33,411 bases of DNA. Origin: a virus. The translations under genes and the position numbers were made by a program. The stretch covers positions 1-33,411 of the IMG/VR virus record IMGVR_UViG_3300032331_002803. The stretch is one strand, 5' to 3'. Below, piece by piece: positions 13,089 to 21,701 of this stretch. The notes beneath the pieces were generated by a model. The model searched no databases. It was given only the letters and a program-made list of their open reading frames with translations, and was not told where the DNA came from. Each line of letters starts with the position of its first letter. Position 1 is the stretch's first letter.

Positions 13089-13759
13089 TTAAGTTTAGCC
13101 AGTAGCGTTTGGTATTGATCGCTAGCAATGTAATTATCATAGGCAACTTTATCGGCTGAATAAACCTCTGGTGCGTTCACCCTAGCGTAATTTTCATCCA
13201 TAGGCGCCTTGCCGTTGAAGGCGTGGCAATGCTCAATGATTACATCAGGTAGGTATTTAATCTTGCCTAAATCCTGCCCAAGTTTTAGCCAAAAGTTATC
13301 TAGGTATAAATGGCGCTGAGTATCAGGAACCATTCCTCGCAAGGCTTCTACAATCTCACCCGACATCGCAACCGCAGTTGGTAGCGCTGAGCCTTGGAAT
13401 AGATCGTTACCATAAACAATATCTGAGCCTGTATAAAGTTCCTCAACAAACTTCTCATCCCAGTTAGCAGTTCTTGGGCGGTGATCATCACCCATAAATG
13501 CAAAGTTATCAAACTCGCCTATAAATTGGCGGGCTATGTAATTTAGTGGGTAAGCCATCCCACCAGTTTCATTATGAATCATAATTACAGATTCAACTGG
13601 CAGTTTCCAGGAATATTCACTTCGAGTTTCATCATTAAAATCTACTATGTAAAATCTTTTAGCCTTTGTATTTGTTTCTACAAAAGCCTGCTCTAAGGCA
13701 ATGGCATTATCTGGCCGCCCGCGAGTTGGAATAAGAACTACTAGATCACTCTCCACCAT
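13085..13759 (-). CDS. GT-A-type glycosyltransferase
   Basis: This 224-aa protein resembles a group of actinophage glycosyltransferases. It opens with the strand LVVLIPTRGRPDN and has the metal-site motif FMGDDHRPRT (Asp91, Asp92). Further features are YGNDL and an acidic catalytic region around LYLDNFWLKLG. It lacks membrane segments, so it should act in the cytoplasm. It is overlapped by the DUF6378 gene on one side and the epimerase gene on the other, forming a sugar-transfer pair. The acceptor is unknown. Confidence 0.8.
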   Translation of the reverse strand: MVESDLVVLIPTRGRPDNAIALEQAFVETNTKAKRFYIVDFNDETRSEYSWKLPVESVIMIHNETGGMAYPLNYIARQFIGEFDNFAFMGDDHRPRTANWDEKFVEELYTGSDIVYGNDLFQGSALPTAVAMSGEIVEALRGMVPDTQRHLYLDNFWLKLGQDLGKIKYLPDVIIEHCHAFNGKAPMDENYARVNAPEVYSADKVAYDNYIASDQYQTLLAKLK

Positions 13760-14012
13760 TTGCTAACTCCCCCGCTATCGCAAAATAAGCAGCGCCATCA
13801 ATGTAATTATCAGCCTTATAGGTTTCCATTGATCTTGCTACTTTGATTAGTGCGCAAATCATAGCGCCTTGCTCTGGTGTTATCTCGCAATCCAGATAAG
13901 CAGATAGAAGCCTGCTAATACGATTAAAGTTAATAGCAGGCGTTCCATAATCATTTTGCCTGTCGGTGTGAGTAAGCCTCTTGGCTTCATCTAAAATTTT
14001 CCCCCGATTCAT
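13746..14012 (-). CDS. DUF6378-like protein
   Basis: This 88-aa protein has the pattern of the phage DUF6378 family: GKILDEAKRLTHTDRQNDYG, then LIKVARSMETYKADNYIDGAAYFAIAGE. The family is widespread in phages and its fold resembles nucleotide-handling proteins, but no activity is established to my knowledge. It sits between lysis and sugar-transfer genes. Confidence 0.7.
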   Translation of the reverse strand: MNRGKILDEAKRLTHTDRQNDYGTPAINFNRISRLLSAYLDCEITPEQGAMICALIKVARSMETYKADNYIDGAAYFAIAGELANGGE

Positions 14013-14016
14013 TTAT

Positions 14017-14229
14017 TTACTTAGAGCCTAGGCCGTATTCTTGCTCTGTTTTATCTGCCCACTTAGCGGCTGGGCCAGCGATTGAACCAATTAAAATTGC
14101 ATATTGAGGAGCAAGATCAGCAGCGAGTGCAATTCCCATTGTTACCGCTGATGCTAGAACTGCTCTTGCATAAGATTTAAAAGCAGAAATTGTTTTAGGG
14201 TCTTTTAATTTAGCGATTAACTTTTCCAT
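14017..14229 (-). CDS. Holin-like membrane protein
   Basis: This 70-aa protein has a charged N-terminus and two hydrophobic stretches (about residues 22-38, VLASAVTMGIALAADLA, and 42-55, AILIGSIAGPAA). It has a hydrophilic tail (DKTEQEYG) of the type seen in small phage holins. It lies directly after the endolysin gene, the usual place for a holin. A second membrane protein on the other side of the endolysin gene could share or oppose this role. Confidence 0.68.
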   Translation of the reverse strand: MEKLIAKLKDPKTISAFKSYARAVLASAVTMGIALAADLAPQYAILIGSIAGPAAKWADKTEQEYGLGSK

Positions 14230-14238
14230 TTTTATCCT

Positions 14239-14697
14239 TTAAGGGCGAACTACGCCCATTATCAGGGAGTAGGAGCGTTTCCTAAGATACACACCATCTC
14301 CATTTGATTGGCTTCCTACACTACCACTTGAGGTATTACCTTCGATAACTTGCAGGTATTTTAGCGCAGTATTGTTCCATTTTACGATTCCGACATGATC
14401 AGGTTGAGCATCATCATCAAACTGGAAAAATACAATATCTCCAGCCTGAGCCTGACCTATTGGAATTACTTTGTTTTTCTTAGCAAACCATTTAAGGCCC
14501 GCATCACAAGAGGCAAACCCCTTCTTGCTTTGTGCTGCAATATTAGATATTAAACCAGCCTCATTAAAACACCAGGAAACAAAGGTAGCGCACCAAGGTT
14601 GGTTATTTGCGCCATACCATTTACCAAAGATTGTTTCATTATTAGAAACTTCTTTGTAGCCAATCTGGGCTTTGGCTATCTCAATTACTTTACTCAT
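14239..14697 (-). CDS. CHAP-domain endolysin
   Basis: This 152-aa single-domain peptidoglycan hydrolase has catalytic Cys36 (QPWCATFVSWCF), His101 (DHVGIV) and a third polar site at EGN (about residues 119-121). The family cleaves peptide bonds or the amide bond in peptidoglycan. There is no signal peptide and no wall-binding domain, so it should depend on a holin for release. Small membrane-protein genes flank it on both sides, making a compact lysis cassette. Confidence 0.9.
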   Translation of the reverse strand: MSKVIEIAKAQIGYKEVSNNETIFGKWYGANNQPWCATFVSWCFNEAGLISNIAAQSKKGFASCDAGLKWFAKKNKVIPIGQAQAGDIVFFQFDDDAQPDHVGIVKWNNTALKYLQVIEGNTSSGSVGSQSNGDGVYLRKRSYSLIMGVVRP

Positions 14698-14704
14698 AAC
14701 ACCC

Positions 14705-14923
14705 CTACTTATTCTTAACTAACAATCTGTAAATTTCATCAATCCTAACCTCTAGCCGATCAACTTGGCAGGTTATACTATCAATGCGATCCCGAACCGA
14801 GTTTCCACCATTTGGTTTAAGTTCAGAAAGATAACTCTTAACTAAAAATCTTACCCCTGTTACCAAAAATCCAATCAATGTTCCAACCGCGACGCAGATC
14901 GCGGCCCATTCGTTAGCGGTCAT
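14705..14923 (-). CDS. Membrane protein with coiled coil, holin-like
   Basis: This 72-aa protein has one transmembrane segment (about residues 7-28, AICVAVGTLIGFLVTGVRFLV) followed by a predicted coiled coil (ITCQVDRLEVRIDEIYRLL). This single-span-plus-coil design is common among small phage lysis proteins in actinophages. It overlaps the 14920 gene by ATGA and precedes the endolysin gene. It could be a second holin or an antiholin. Confidence 0.65.
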   Translation of the reverse strand: MTANEWAAICVAVGTLIGFLVTGVRFLVKSYLSELKPNGGNSVRDRIDSITCQVDRLEVRIDEIYRLLVKNK

Positions 14924-15174
14924 TTGGTAATTACCAACACACTCATTAATGCGGTACCTGTTGAAGTAATGCCATATATTGCGTTTTCGTGATTAGCAAA
15001 AACTGCTTTATCGCCATTATCCATTCTGTATCCAGTTGATGAAGTTACATTGCTATCACCTAAATAAATTGTGCCTGATGATGAATGAAAGTGAACTTCC
15101 TCAGCCTGAGCATCTCCTGCTACTAATAAAGTTGCGGCAGTAGTAACTGTTGTTTGGCTTGAACTTATTGGCAT
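14920..15174 (-). CDS. Small virion-like hypothetical protein
   Basis: This 84-aa protein is rich in Ser, Thr and small residues, with a beta-rich pattern (SGTIYLGDSNV, TGYRMDNGDKAVF). Such proteins are often tail appendage or decoration components in marine and freshwater phages. It has a strong ribosome site (AAGGAGAG) and follows the terminator at 15270-15297 and a 25-codon ORF. It is coupled to the holin-like gene. A structural role is inferred. Confidence 0.6.
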   Translation of the reverse strand: MPISSSQTTVTTAATLLVAGDAQAEEVHFHSSSGTIYLGDSNVTSSTGYRMDNGDKAVFANHENAIYGITSTGTALMSVLVITK

Positions 15175-15182
15175 TTCTCTCC

Positions 15183-15260
15183 TTAAATAAGCCCCGAATC
15201 CTCAATAGCATCGACGGCATCATCGATGCTTTTTGTTATATCTGGGAAATCAAATAGCAT
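15183..15260 (-). CDS. 25-aa microprotein
   Basis: This very short acidic ORF (about 25 residues, with LFDFPDITKSIDDAVDAIED) has an AAGGAAAA ribosome site. Its stop lies just ahead of the AAGGAGAG site of the next gene. It sits immediately after the factor-independent terminator on the minus strand. It is plausible but short, so it may be only a leader peptide. Confidence 0.4.
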   Translation of the reverse strand: MLFDFPDITKSIDDAVDAIEDSGLI

Positions 15261-15269
15261 AATTTTCCT

Positions 15270-15297
15270 TAAATAAAAAACCCCGCTAAAAGCGGGG
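15270..15297 (-). terminator. Factor-independent terminator after tail-fibre genes
   Basis: CCCCGCT at 15281-15287 pairs with AGCGGGG at 15291-15297 around a 3-nt loop. On the minus strand this is followed by a run of six T. It closes the long virion operon downstream of the 113-aa fibre-associated gene; read-through or a new promoter must feed the lysis genes. Confidence 0.9.
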
Positions 15298-15314
15298 CTG
15301 TATAATTTTATTTC

Positions 15315-15656
15315 TTAAAGTGCTTCTGCTTCAACCCAAGAGGTTGTTGCTTCATCCCAGATATAACGCTTGCCATCAGTAGGCATTGGAGTTGGTGGAT
15401 TCCAGAAAGAACCTGATCTAGTCCAAGATGGATATGGTTGTGGTGCAATAAATATATCCTCATCAAGATTATAGGTATATCCAACGCCTGCGTAGGTGCC
15501 TCTAATTTTAGAGTTGTAACTGGTGCGCTTACAGGTTTGACCTCTAAAATTACCATACCAAGTTTCAGTATCTAAACCTTCAATAAGTTCCGTTTCATCA
15601 ATACCTGTAATAACTTCGGTAACTATTCCATCTGTAATAAATGCGTAATGTGCCAT
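15315..15656 (-). CDS. Conserved tail-fibre-associated protein
   Basis: This protein is 113 aa from the ATG at 15656, which overlaps the upstream stop as TAATG. It has the pattern YAFITDGIVTEVITGID, then WYGNFRGQTCKRTSYN, YNLDEDIFIAPQPYPSW and a C-terminal WDEATTSW. I recognise this as a protein very common beside fibre genes of marine and freshwater phages, function uncertain. Its place directly after the glycine-rich adhesin gene supports a role at the tail tip, perhaps as adhesin partner or fold helper. Confidence 0.72.
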   Translation of the reverse strand: MAHYAFITDGIVTEVITGIDETELIEGLDTETWYGNFRGQTCKRTSYNSKIRGTYAGVGYTYNLDEDIFIAPQPYPSWTRSGSFWNPPTPMPTDGKRYIWDEATTSWVEAEAL

Positions 15657-16510
15657 TATGCCCAACTCACATTTCCTGTGCCTTGAGTAATTGTTGCAAT
15701 GGTATTTGCACCACTTGTTGTTGTTGATCCTGTTAAACCTGCACCAATTGTTATCGTTGCATCCGCTGTTACAAATCTCAAAATAACAATTCCTGAACCA
15801 CCTGCTCCTGCTGTGCCAGCAAAATTTTCCTCAAAACCACCACCACCACCACCACCAGTATTAACTGTGCCAGCAACTCCAACTCTTGTTGGGGAAGTAT
15901 CTCTTGCACCACCACCACCGCCGCCACTTCCGCCATTGTTTGCGGTGCTTCCAGTAGCACCACCACTACCACCACCACCAGCATAAAATACAGATGAACC
16001 TGAAATAGATACCTCAACACCATCTCCACCTTCTTGTACGGCATCAGTTCCGCCTATTTCACCAGCACCACCGCCGCCACCTTCAGAATTACCACCATCA
16101 CCATTACCACCACGAAAACCCTGATTTGCAGTTCCAGCGGCCCCGCTTCCACCGCCGCTTCCGCCAGAATTAGCACTACCAAATGGAGCATCTGAACCAC
16201 CGCCACCGCCAACAGTTGAAATGGTAGAAAATACGCTACTCACTCCATTGCCATTGTTTGCAGTTCCGCCAGCACCAACAGTTACAGTATAATTAGTTGC
16301 TTTAGTAATTAATAAAGGACTTTCTAAAGTTCCACCGCCACCAGTAGCAGTAACAGTTGAACGCAAACCACCAGCACCACCACCGCCACCTGATCTATGT
16401 CCGCTCGTGGTTGATCTTGCACCACCACCACCACCACCTGCAACAACTAAATAATCAATGGGAATTCCTCTTACATAATTTTGACTTGCAATAATCCCTA
16501 GTAAAGTCAT
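15656..16510 (-). CDS. Glycine-rich tail adhesin
   Basis: This 284-aa protein is dominated by runs of five to seven glycines in segments such as DYLVVAGGGGGG, GGGAGGLRST and TVTVGAGG, interleaved with short variable loops. It resembles glycine-rich phage adhesins whose polyglycine helices pack into a sandwich and whose loops contact the receptor. The last ~45 residues are a fibre-like Thr/Gly tail. It is the likely receptor-binding protein and host-range determinant. It overlaps its neighbours by TAATG. Poly-proline reading frames on the opposite strand are by-products of its Gly codons. Confidence 0.82.
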   Translation of the reverse strand: MTLLGIIASQNYVRGIPIDYLVVAGGGGGGARSTTSGHRSGGGGGAGGLRSTVTATGGGGTLESPLLITKATNYTVTVGAGGTANNGNGVSSVFSTISTVGGGGGSDAPFGSANSGGSGGGSGAAGTANQGFRGGNGDGGNSEGGGGGAGEIGGTDAVQEGGDGVEVSISGSSVFYAGGGGSGGATGSTANNGGSGGGGGGARDTSPTRVGVAGTVNTGGGGGGGFEENFAGTAGAGGSGIVILRFVTADATITIGAGLTGSTTTSGANTIATITQGTGNVSWA

Positions 16511-17409
16511 TACGCAATATCTCCTAGAATTGTAAAAGTATTTGAACCAGTGCAGACAATTGAGGCTGCTGAAAATTGCGCTCTTAAAGTTGGAGCAGAT
16601 GAAGTAGCACCAGTTGATGTGATGGTTACACCAGCACCTTGAGCAAATGGAACTGCACCAGTGCCAATGCGTTGAACATTAATTATTTGACCAGTTGTAA
16701 AAACTGAAGGTGGAACTGTTACAGTTCTTGAAACGCTATCGCTTACAGTTACTAATTTAAAAGCATCTCCAGCAACTAAGGTATAGGCAGCAGTTTGAGC
16801 ATTAAGGGTTAGTGAAACTCCAGCCACATATTTAAGCCCTGTCGCTTCGCCCGAATCCGCTACGAGTGTGGTGCCGTTTGCGCCCACTGTGAGTTTACTG
16901 AAGGTATCGGCTCCAGTACCTACAACAAGATCACCCTTGGCATCTATTGCGGTTGCCATAGAGTTTGTGATAGTAACAGTTCCAGATGTTCCGCCGCCTG
17001 AGATTCCAGTTCCAGCGGTTACGCCTTCAATATCTCCAGAGGCTGGTGTTGCGAATTGGAAAAAGATAGCAGCACTAGCGCTAGTAAAATATAACTTACC
17101 GCCCTGATTTTGTGCTAAAACTAATGAACCTGATGTGGTAACTGTTGCAGTACCTGCTGTTATTGTACAAACTCCAGCGCCAAGATTTTGGACAAATACA
17201 ACATCACCTGCTGCAAATAAACTAGTGTTTACAGTTATTGTGGTTGAGCCTGCTGCATTCATTGCAACAGTAGTTCCTGCATCTGCTGCTACTAAAACAT
17301 AACTAGTAGTTTTCGCAGTTGCTGATCCACCGCCCATAGCCGTTTGTTGCAGGCTAGTCATTTGGGCTGCGGTAAGAACCTGTCCAGTGGTGAAGGTTTG
17401 TTTTGCCAT
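16510..17409 (-). CDS. Tail fibre / appendage protein
   Basis: This 299-aa protein starts with FTTGQVLTAAQMTSLQ, an N-terminal module common in actinophage tail appendages. It continues as low-complexity Thr/Ala/Gly beta-structure with a central AGTGISGGGTSGTVTITN segment typical of environmental phage fibres. Two similar beta repeats appear: SYVLVAADAGTTVAMN near residue 36 and AYTLVAGDAFKLVTVS near residue 208. It probably links the minor tail protein to the glycine-rich adhesin. Confidence 0.78.
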   Translation of the reverse strand: MAKQTFTTGQVLTAAQMTSLQQTAMGGGSATAKTTSYVLVAADAGTTVAMNAAGSTTITVNTSLFAAGDVVFVQNLGAGVCTITAGTATVTTSGSLVLAQNQGGKLYFTSASAAIFFQFATPASGDIEGVTAGTGISGGGTSGTVTITNSMATAIDAKGDLVVGTGADTFSKLTVGANGTTLVADSGEATGLKYVAGVSLTLNAQTAAYTLVAGDAFKLVTVSDSVSRTVTVPPSVFTTGQIINVQRIGTGAVPFAQGAGVTITSTGATSSAPTLRAQFSAASIVCTGSNTFTILGDIA

Positions 17410-17422
17410 TATTGCTCCTTAG

Positions 17423-18691
17423 TTAATAACTCAGAATACCAGAACCCAAGCGGCCTTGATCGGTGGTGCTATCAAGGATAAACGCCTGAATTAGAGGTTC
17501 TGCGGTTAGTATTTTTGTATTGAACATTGTGTTAGTTATATCGTGCTGAACGCCTTGCACAAATAGTTCCTTGGTAATAGTTGATCCACCTGGAACAGTT
17601 TTTGTAACATTAACCAAATCGAATATCTCAAGACTTAACCCAGCCGCAATTTTGGTAGGTGCTGAGGAATCTAGGAGATTTATAGTCATTGAATCTATAC
17701 GATCAGTTGTATCTTTTCGGGCTACCAATAGGGTTTGAGCCTGATCTAAAGCCTCAGCATCGGTTTGAACTAGGATTCCATCACGCTTGCCTGAGTGAAG
17801 GAAATAGGTATCAATTGAAGGTTGATCAAAAACATTTTGAGGAACAACTGAATTTAGGCGAGTAACTGTTACATCATTTACTAGCAAAGTATCATCGTTG
17901 GCAAACTCAATTTGTTGATAGGTAATTGCAGAACCATCATCGGTAAATACTGTTGGAGTTTCATCTGCTTTTTTACTAATTGTATCCCTAGATAAAAATG
18001 TTGCGTTTCCCTCGGCATCAATAAAAAATCCGCCGAACTCTGAGGATTCAACTAATTGAATCGCTGTAAGCAAATCTCTATTATCGGTGCCAGGATCGGC
18101 CTGAAGGATGCTTGACCCAGCGTTTATATCTCTTTGAGATTCTGGCCAACTTACAACATCAAGCAATGTATTAATTCTATCGCCACTTAATTGAGGTGAG
18201 CCAGCGCCAGCAACAGTGCTAATACCAATACCATTTAATAATCTAAAGCCATCAACACATTGCAAGGTAATCTTAGAGGTTTCATCTACCCCTAAACCAT
18301 AGGTGCTGTTGTAAGCGGTAATATAACCAGAGTAAAGATAATAGCGATCAGTTCCGCCACCATCATTGTAATCTGCATAAATACGAATTTTGCGCAGTGG
18401 TAATAATTTTCCATAATAGGGAGAGGATGTGTTAGCGGGCGAAAAGTCGCCGTTGTTATCGGCTAAAACTACTGTTGCAGCACCAGCCTCAAACTTATTA
18501 AGAATGCGGTTTCTGCCTCGGCGAATATTTACTTGCAAGGCAATATCTGAAACATCAACTACATCGCCAGGAGCATCGGCTAAAATACCAGTGCCAAGAG
18601 GTGTAGTTGGATCATCTAAGATTAATGGGTTACCAAAGGCTGGGCCGTTTGCAAAGTCAATGCTTACGCCAAGAACTGGAGTACCTGGCAT
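17423..18691 (-). CDS. Minor tail protein (baseplate hub-like)
   Basis: This 422-aa protein is encoded directly after the tape measure gene, where distal-tail or tail-associated proteins are found. The N-terminal part has VNIRRGRNRILNKFEAGAA, LADNNGDFSPANTSSPYYG and LYSGYITAY, a pattern I know from actinophage minor tail proteins. The C-terminal part resembles the hub domain that ends in VQGVQHDI. It probably forms the ring or hub at the tail tip. Dit and Tal functions may be combined here, since no other large baseplate gene is present. Confidence 0.8.
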   Translation of the reverse strand: MPGTPVLGVSIDFANGPAFGNPLILDDPTTPLGTGILADAPGDVVDVSDIALQVNIRRGRNRILNKFEAGAATVVLADNNGDFSPANTSSPYYGKLLPLRKIRIYADYNDGGGTDRYYLYSGYITAYNSTYGLGVDETSKITLQCVDGFRLLNGIGISTVAGAGSPQLSGDRINTLLDVVSWPESQRDINAGSSILQADPGTDNRDLLTAIQLVESSEFGGFFIDAEGNATFLSRDTISKKADETPTVFTDDGSAITYQQIEFANDDTLLVNDVTVTRLNSVVPQNVFDQPSIDTYFLHSGKRDGILVQTDAEALDQAQTLLVARKDTTDRIDSMTINLLDSSAPTKIAAGLSLEIFDLVNVTKTVPGGSTITKELFVQGVQHDITNTMFNTKILTAEPLIQAFILDSTTDQGRLGSGILSY

Positions 18692-20724
18692 TACAAATCC
18701 AAAACTCTAGCGTTAATTGATCGACCAGATGTTTGACCAGCCAAAATACCATTTCTAACTGTTTCAGTTAAGTCATTAGCAGCAATAGCGCTACCAGCAT
18801 TATTAACAGTTACATTAATATCACCAGCACGCTCACCAGCACGATAAGTTTGATAATCTGGCATTGATACTGATGGTGATACAAATGGTGTATCAGAAAT
18901 TTTATTTGTTGAAGCAACTTTTTGTTGTAAATTAAGAATGGTTTGAGTTGCTGCTGCTAATTGATCTCTATTAGTTGCAAAAGCAGAATCATAATTTTTC
19001 ATTCCAGGCACATTTTGTTTAGCAACAAAGTTTTCTTTGCCAACCGCTTCTAAATAAGCATTTAATTCTTTCAAAGCAGTTTTCCAACCATCGGCTGCGG
19101 CTAATCCTGCTGCATCCCAGCCTGAACCAAGATTTACATTACCAGTAACAGAGGCAATGTATTTAACCACTTCATAATTAGTTAGATTCCACTTGCTAGC
19201 AAGAAGGTTTACTTCCTCTTGAGAAATCTTACTATCTGAAATAACCATTAAAATATCAGCGTATCGTTGCGCTGCAATATTCATACGATTAGTTGCCTCG
19301 TAATTGGCAAGCAATTGATCATACATTGCTTTTTGAGCAAGATTTTGTTCTTTAAGAAGGTTTAATCTAACTGCCTCAAGTTGAATAGGATCAGTTTCAG
19401 ATGTAGGTGTAACACCCATTGCCTTTAATTTATTTAAGGCTTCTTGGCTTGCAAGTTGTTTCTTTTGCTCAGCAGTTAGTTTTGCAGTGTTACCTACTAT
19501 TTTGCCAGTAGCAACAACAACTTTTTCGGCGTTCTTTACGCCAGGTGCGCCATAAACATTTCCCCAACCAGGAGTTAAGGCTCTAATTTTTGTATTTTGA
19601 GCATCAATTGCATCATTATTTTTATTTAATTGCTTATAGGCAACTAACGCTGCGGTAGTAAATGTAGCAATTGCTGCTGCTGCTGCTAAGGCCGAGGTTC
19701 CACCTGTTGCAAATGCGGTAGCGGTACCTGCTGCGGTGGCTGCCACTGCCTGCTTGCCAAATGCGGCAGTTAAAATATTGATTGCACCAGTTAGGGCAAT
19801 TACTCCAGCATAAACTTTAGTTGCGGCAAATGTGCTTATTAATAATGCACTAAGAACTTTAATAGTGCCAAGATTGCGTTGGATATAATCAAATAAATTA
19901 AATACTTGAGTAATTAATTGAGGAATTTGTTTTAGGATTTTTTCTAATCCAGCAGCCAAATCATCTTTATTGGCATTAATCCAAGCCTCTAATTGAGGCA
20001 AAACTTTAGTTGAAACAACATCAGCAAATTGTTCAATTACAGGTAATAGCGCATAACCTAATGTTTCAAGAACTTCACCATAGGCAATGTTTAAACCTTT
20101 TAATCTAAACTCTAAAGTTTTGGCACGAATATTAGCCTGATCTTTAAAAGTATCATTTAGGCTTTCTAATACGGCATTTAAATTGCCTGATTTAATTATA
20201 TTTTTATCAAGCGGAACGCCTAATCTAGTAAGCGCACCAAGATTGCCATTTACCGCTTTACTTAATGCTAAGGAAACAGAGGCTAAATCTTTTCCTGTTC
20301 CAGCCGAAATATTTAAGGCGGTTCCTAATAAAGATTGAGCGGAGGCAACATCGCCAGTTGCCCTGGCTAGGGTAGCCAGCGCGGGCCTCAACTCATCATC
20401 GGAAACAGAAACTTCTTTTTGTAATAAAGTTATGTAATCCTCAGTGCTTGCAATAACTGCATCTGTTGCACCAACAGTATTTTTTAAGGTAGAAGCAAGT
20501 AATGCTTGGCTCTTTTGATCCTCCATAGCAGCACGAACTGCATCAGTTCCTACTTTGAGAGTAAACGCACCAACAGCAGCACCTGCTGCGGCAAAGGCTA
20601 AGGCTGATCTTTTAGCAAATTTATCAAATTGTTTGCCAAGATTTGTTATATCTTTTTGAGCCTGCTTTGAACCTTTAGCGGAGTATTGGGTGATAATCCG
20701 AGCAATAATTGCGCCAGTTGCCAT
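18691..20724 (-). CDS. Tape measure protein
   Basis: This 677-aa protein sets tail length and is the longest in the tail cluster. It is helical, starts with a coiled segment (KGSKQAQKDITNLGKQFDKF), and has hydrophobic stretches at about residues 289-321 and 342-362 that may insert in the host membrane during DNA entry. By the rule of roughly 1.5 angstrom per residue the tail would be about 100 nm. It follows the frameshifted chaperone and the 184-aa protein and overlaps the minor tail gene by one base. Confidence 0.9.
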   Translation of the reverse strand: MATGAIIARIITQYSAKGSKQAQKDITNLGKQFDKFAKRSALAFAAAGAAVGAFTLKVGTDAVRAAMEDQKSQALLASTLKNTVGATDAVIASTEDYITLLQKEVSVSDDELRPALATLARATGDVASAQSLLGTALNISAGTGKDLASVSLALSKAVNGNLGALTRLGVPLDKNIIKSGNLNAVLESLNDTFKDQANIRAKTLEFRLKGLNIAYGEVLETLGYALLPVIEQFADVVSTKVLPQLEAWINANKDDLAAGLEKILKQIPQLITQVFNLFDYIQRNLGTIKVLSALLISTFAATKVYAGVIALTGAINILTAAFGKQAVAATAAGTATAFATGGTSALAAAAAIATFTTAALVAYKQLNKNNDAIDAQNTKIRALTPGWGNVYGAPGVKNAEKVVVATGKIVGNTAKLTAEQKKQLASQEALNKLKAMGVTPTSETDPIQLEAVRLNLLKEQNLAQKAMYDQLLANYEATNRMNIAAQRYADILMVISDSKISQEEVNLLASKWNLTNYEVVKYIASVTGNVNLGSGWDAAGLAAADGWKTALKELNAYLEAVGKENFVAKQNVPGMKNYDSAFATNRDQLAAATQTILNLQQKVASTNKISDTPFVSPSVSMPDYQTYRAGERAGDINVTVNNAGSAIAANDLTETVRNGILAGQTSGRSINARVLDL

Positions 20725-20725
20725 C

Positions 20726-21280
20726 TCATCTCCTACTATTTAAATTGGTTTGTAATGTTTTTTTAGCATCCTCTAGGGCTGCTGCAACTCGCCTTTGGAT
20801 TGCCTCTTTATCTTTATCAACAACCGCCCAAATAAGGCGGGAGGCTTTGCCAAATGAATTGCTTAAATATCTAATAAATTGATTTCTTGATGCGTTGCCA
20901 CGCCTGCCCGCAACTTCAAATATTGCACCAGCAGCGCTCTTATTAACTAACGCACCTGCGCTAGTAGTGTAATCGCCGCGAACTTTACCCTGCGCTTTGC
21001 TTTTGGCAATGCCTGCCTGAATTGTGGAAATATCCCAGGCTGGCCAGCCTGCGCCACCGCGAGTTCTTGGATTAGCGGCTGGAGTTTTACGCCAGCCGCG
21101 CATTGGTGTTCCATAAACAGGATTAGTAAATTGAATAACTAAGTTATCTGCTGATCGCTCAGCCCTACTTAATTCATCATTAATTACTTTGTTAAATTTT
21201 CTAGCCGCTGCTTTATCAAATTGTTTTAAGGCATCTTGCGTTTCTTTGATACCTGTTAAAACGATAACCTCATCAGCCAT
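20726..21280 (-). CDS. Minor tail / HK97 gp10-like protein
   Basis: This 184-aa basic protein has a helical start (IKETQDALKQFDKAAARKFNKVI), a Gly/Arg/Pro-rich loop (NPVYGTPMRGWRKTPAANPR) and a C-terminal helix rich in Lys and Arg. The pattern resembles HK97 gp10-type neck or minor tail proteins. Its location between the tail chaperone and tape measure genes is unusual for gp10, which normally precedes the major tail gene. The start ATG overlaps the end of the frameshifted product. Confidence 0.6.
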   Translation of the reverse strand: MADEVIVLTGIKETQDALKQFDKAAARKFNKVINDELSRAERSADNLVIQFTNPVYGTPMRGWRKTPAANPRTRGGAGWPAWDISTIQAGIAKSKAQGKVRGDYTTSAGALVNKSAAGAIFEVAGRRGNASRNQFIRYLSNSFGKASRLIWAVVDKDKEAIQRRVAAALEDAKKTLQTNLNSRR

Positions 21281-21682
21281 ATTTATTTGCCTTTGCTCTT
21301 TCCTTTAGATAGGCGAACATTGCTTCTAAGACACCATCAGGGGCATCTATCAAATCAATAGGAGAGATGCCCAACTCCACCGAGGCCGTTGCAATTGCAA
21401 AGGTTAGGCTATCTCGGTGGATTCTGAATTTGGGTCAGAAATCATCTCCACTGATTCGAGTGTATCTAAAAACTCTGGGCCAAAAGGTTTTACAACTCGA
21501 CCATTATCTTTCAAAGATTGCCAGGCCAAAAAGTAGATATGCTCCATTTTTTGATCCTCTGCAAACAATTTTGCCAATCCTTTGCCGAACTTCTGCTCAA
21601 AAGCAACGATGGTGCGTGGGCGTAGTGAAAAAACGCTATCTACACCATCGTTAGTTTTGATCTTTAGTGATAATCCATCCAT
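21273..21682 (-). CDS. Tail assembly chaperone, -1 frameshift product (gpGT type)
   Basis: This extended chaperone arises when ribosomes slip back one base at CCCAAAT (21428-21434), reading 85 codons of the first frame and 51 more in the -1 frame to a stop at 21273-21275. The added part includes DSLTFAIATASVELGISPID and EAMFAYLKERAK, which resembles known chaperone C-termini. In lambda-like tails the long form bridges tape measure and tail-tube protein and the short form is made in excess. The position between tail-tube and tape measure genes and the open -1 frame make this a strong case. Confidence 0.82.
21404..21682 (-). CDS. Tail assembly chaperone, short form (gpG type)
   Basis: This 92-aa protein is the unshifted product. 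It opens with LSLKIKTNDGVDSVFSLRPR and has the helical core VAFEQKFGKGLAKLF, typical of phage tail chaperones that bind the tail-tube subunits and tape measure during assembly. It ends a few codons after the slippery heptamer. It lies just downstream of two tail-tube genes and upstream of the tape measure, as expected. Confidence 0.8.
   Translation of the reverse strand: MDGLSLKIKTNDGVDSVFSLRPRTIVAFEQKFGKGLAKLFAEDQKMEHIYFLAWQSLKDNGRVVKPFGPEFLDTLESVEMISDPNSESTEIA
21428..21434 (-). promoter_or_regulatory. -1 programmed frameshift slippery site CCCAAAT
   Basis: On the minus strand the heptamer C CCA AAT follows the X XXY YYZ rule in the chaperone reading frame, allowing both tRNAs to slip to CCC AAA. 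The -1 frame has a stop (TGA) just upstream of the site and is open for 51 codons after it, as expected for a programmed shift. Confidence 0.8.
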
Positions 21683-21701
21683 TTTATTTCCCCCTAGTTA
21701 G

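Noticed and set aside
15699-15986. Rightward ORF encoding a poly-proline protein
   Set aside because: It is the antisense reading of the glycine-rich adhesin: Gly codons GGN read backward as Pro codons. It has no ribosome site or operon context.
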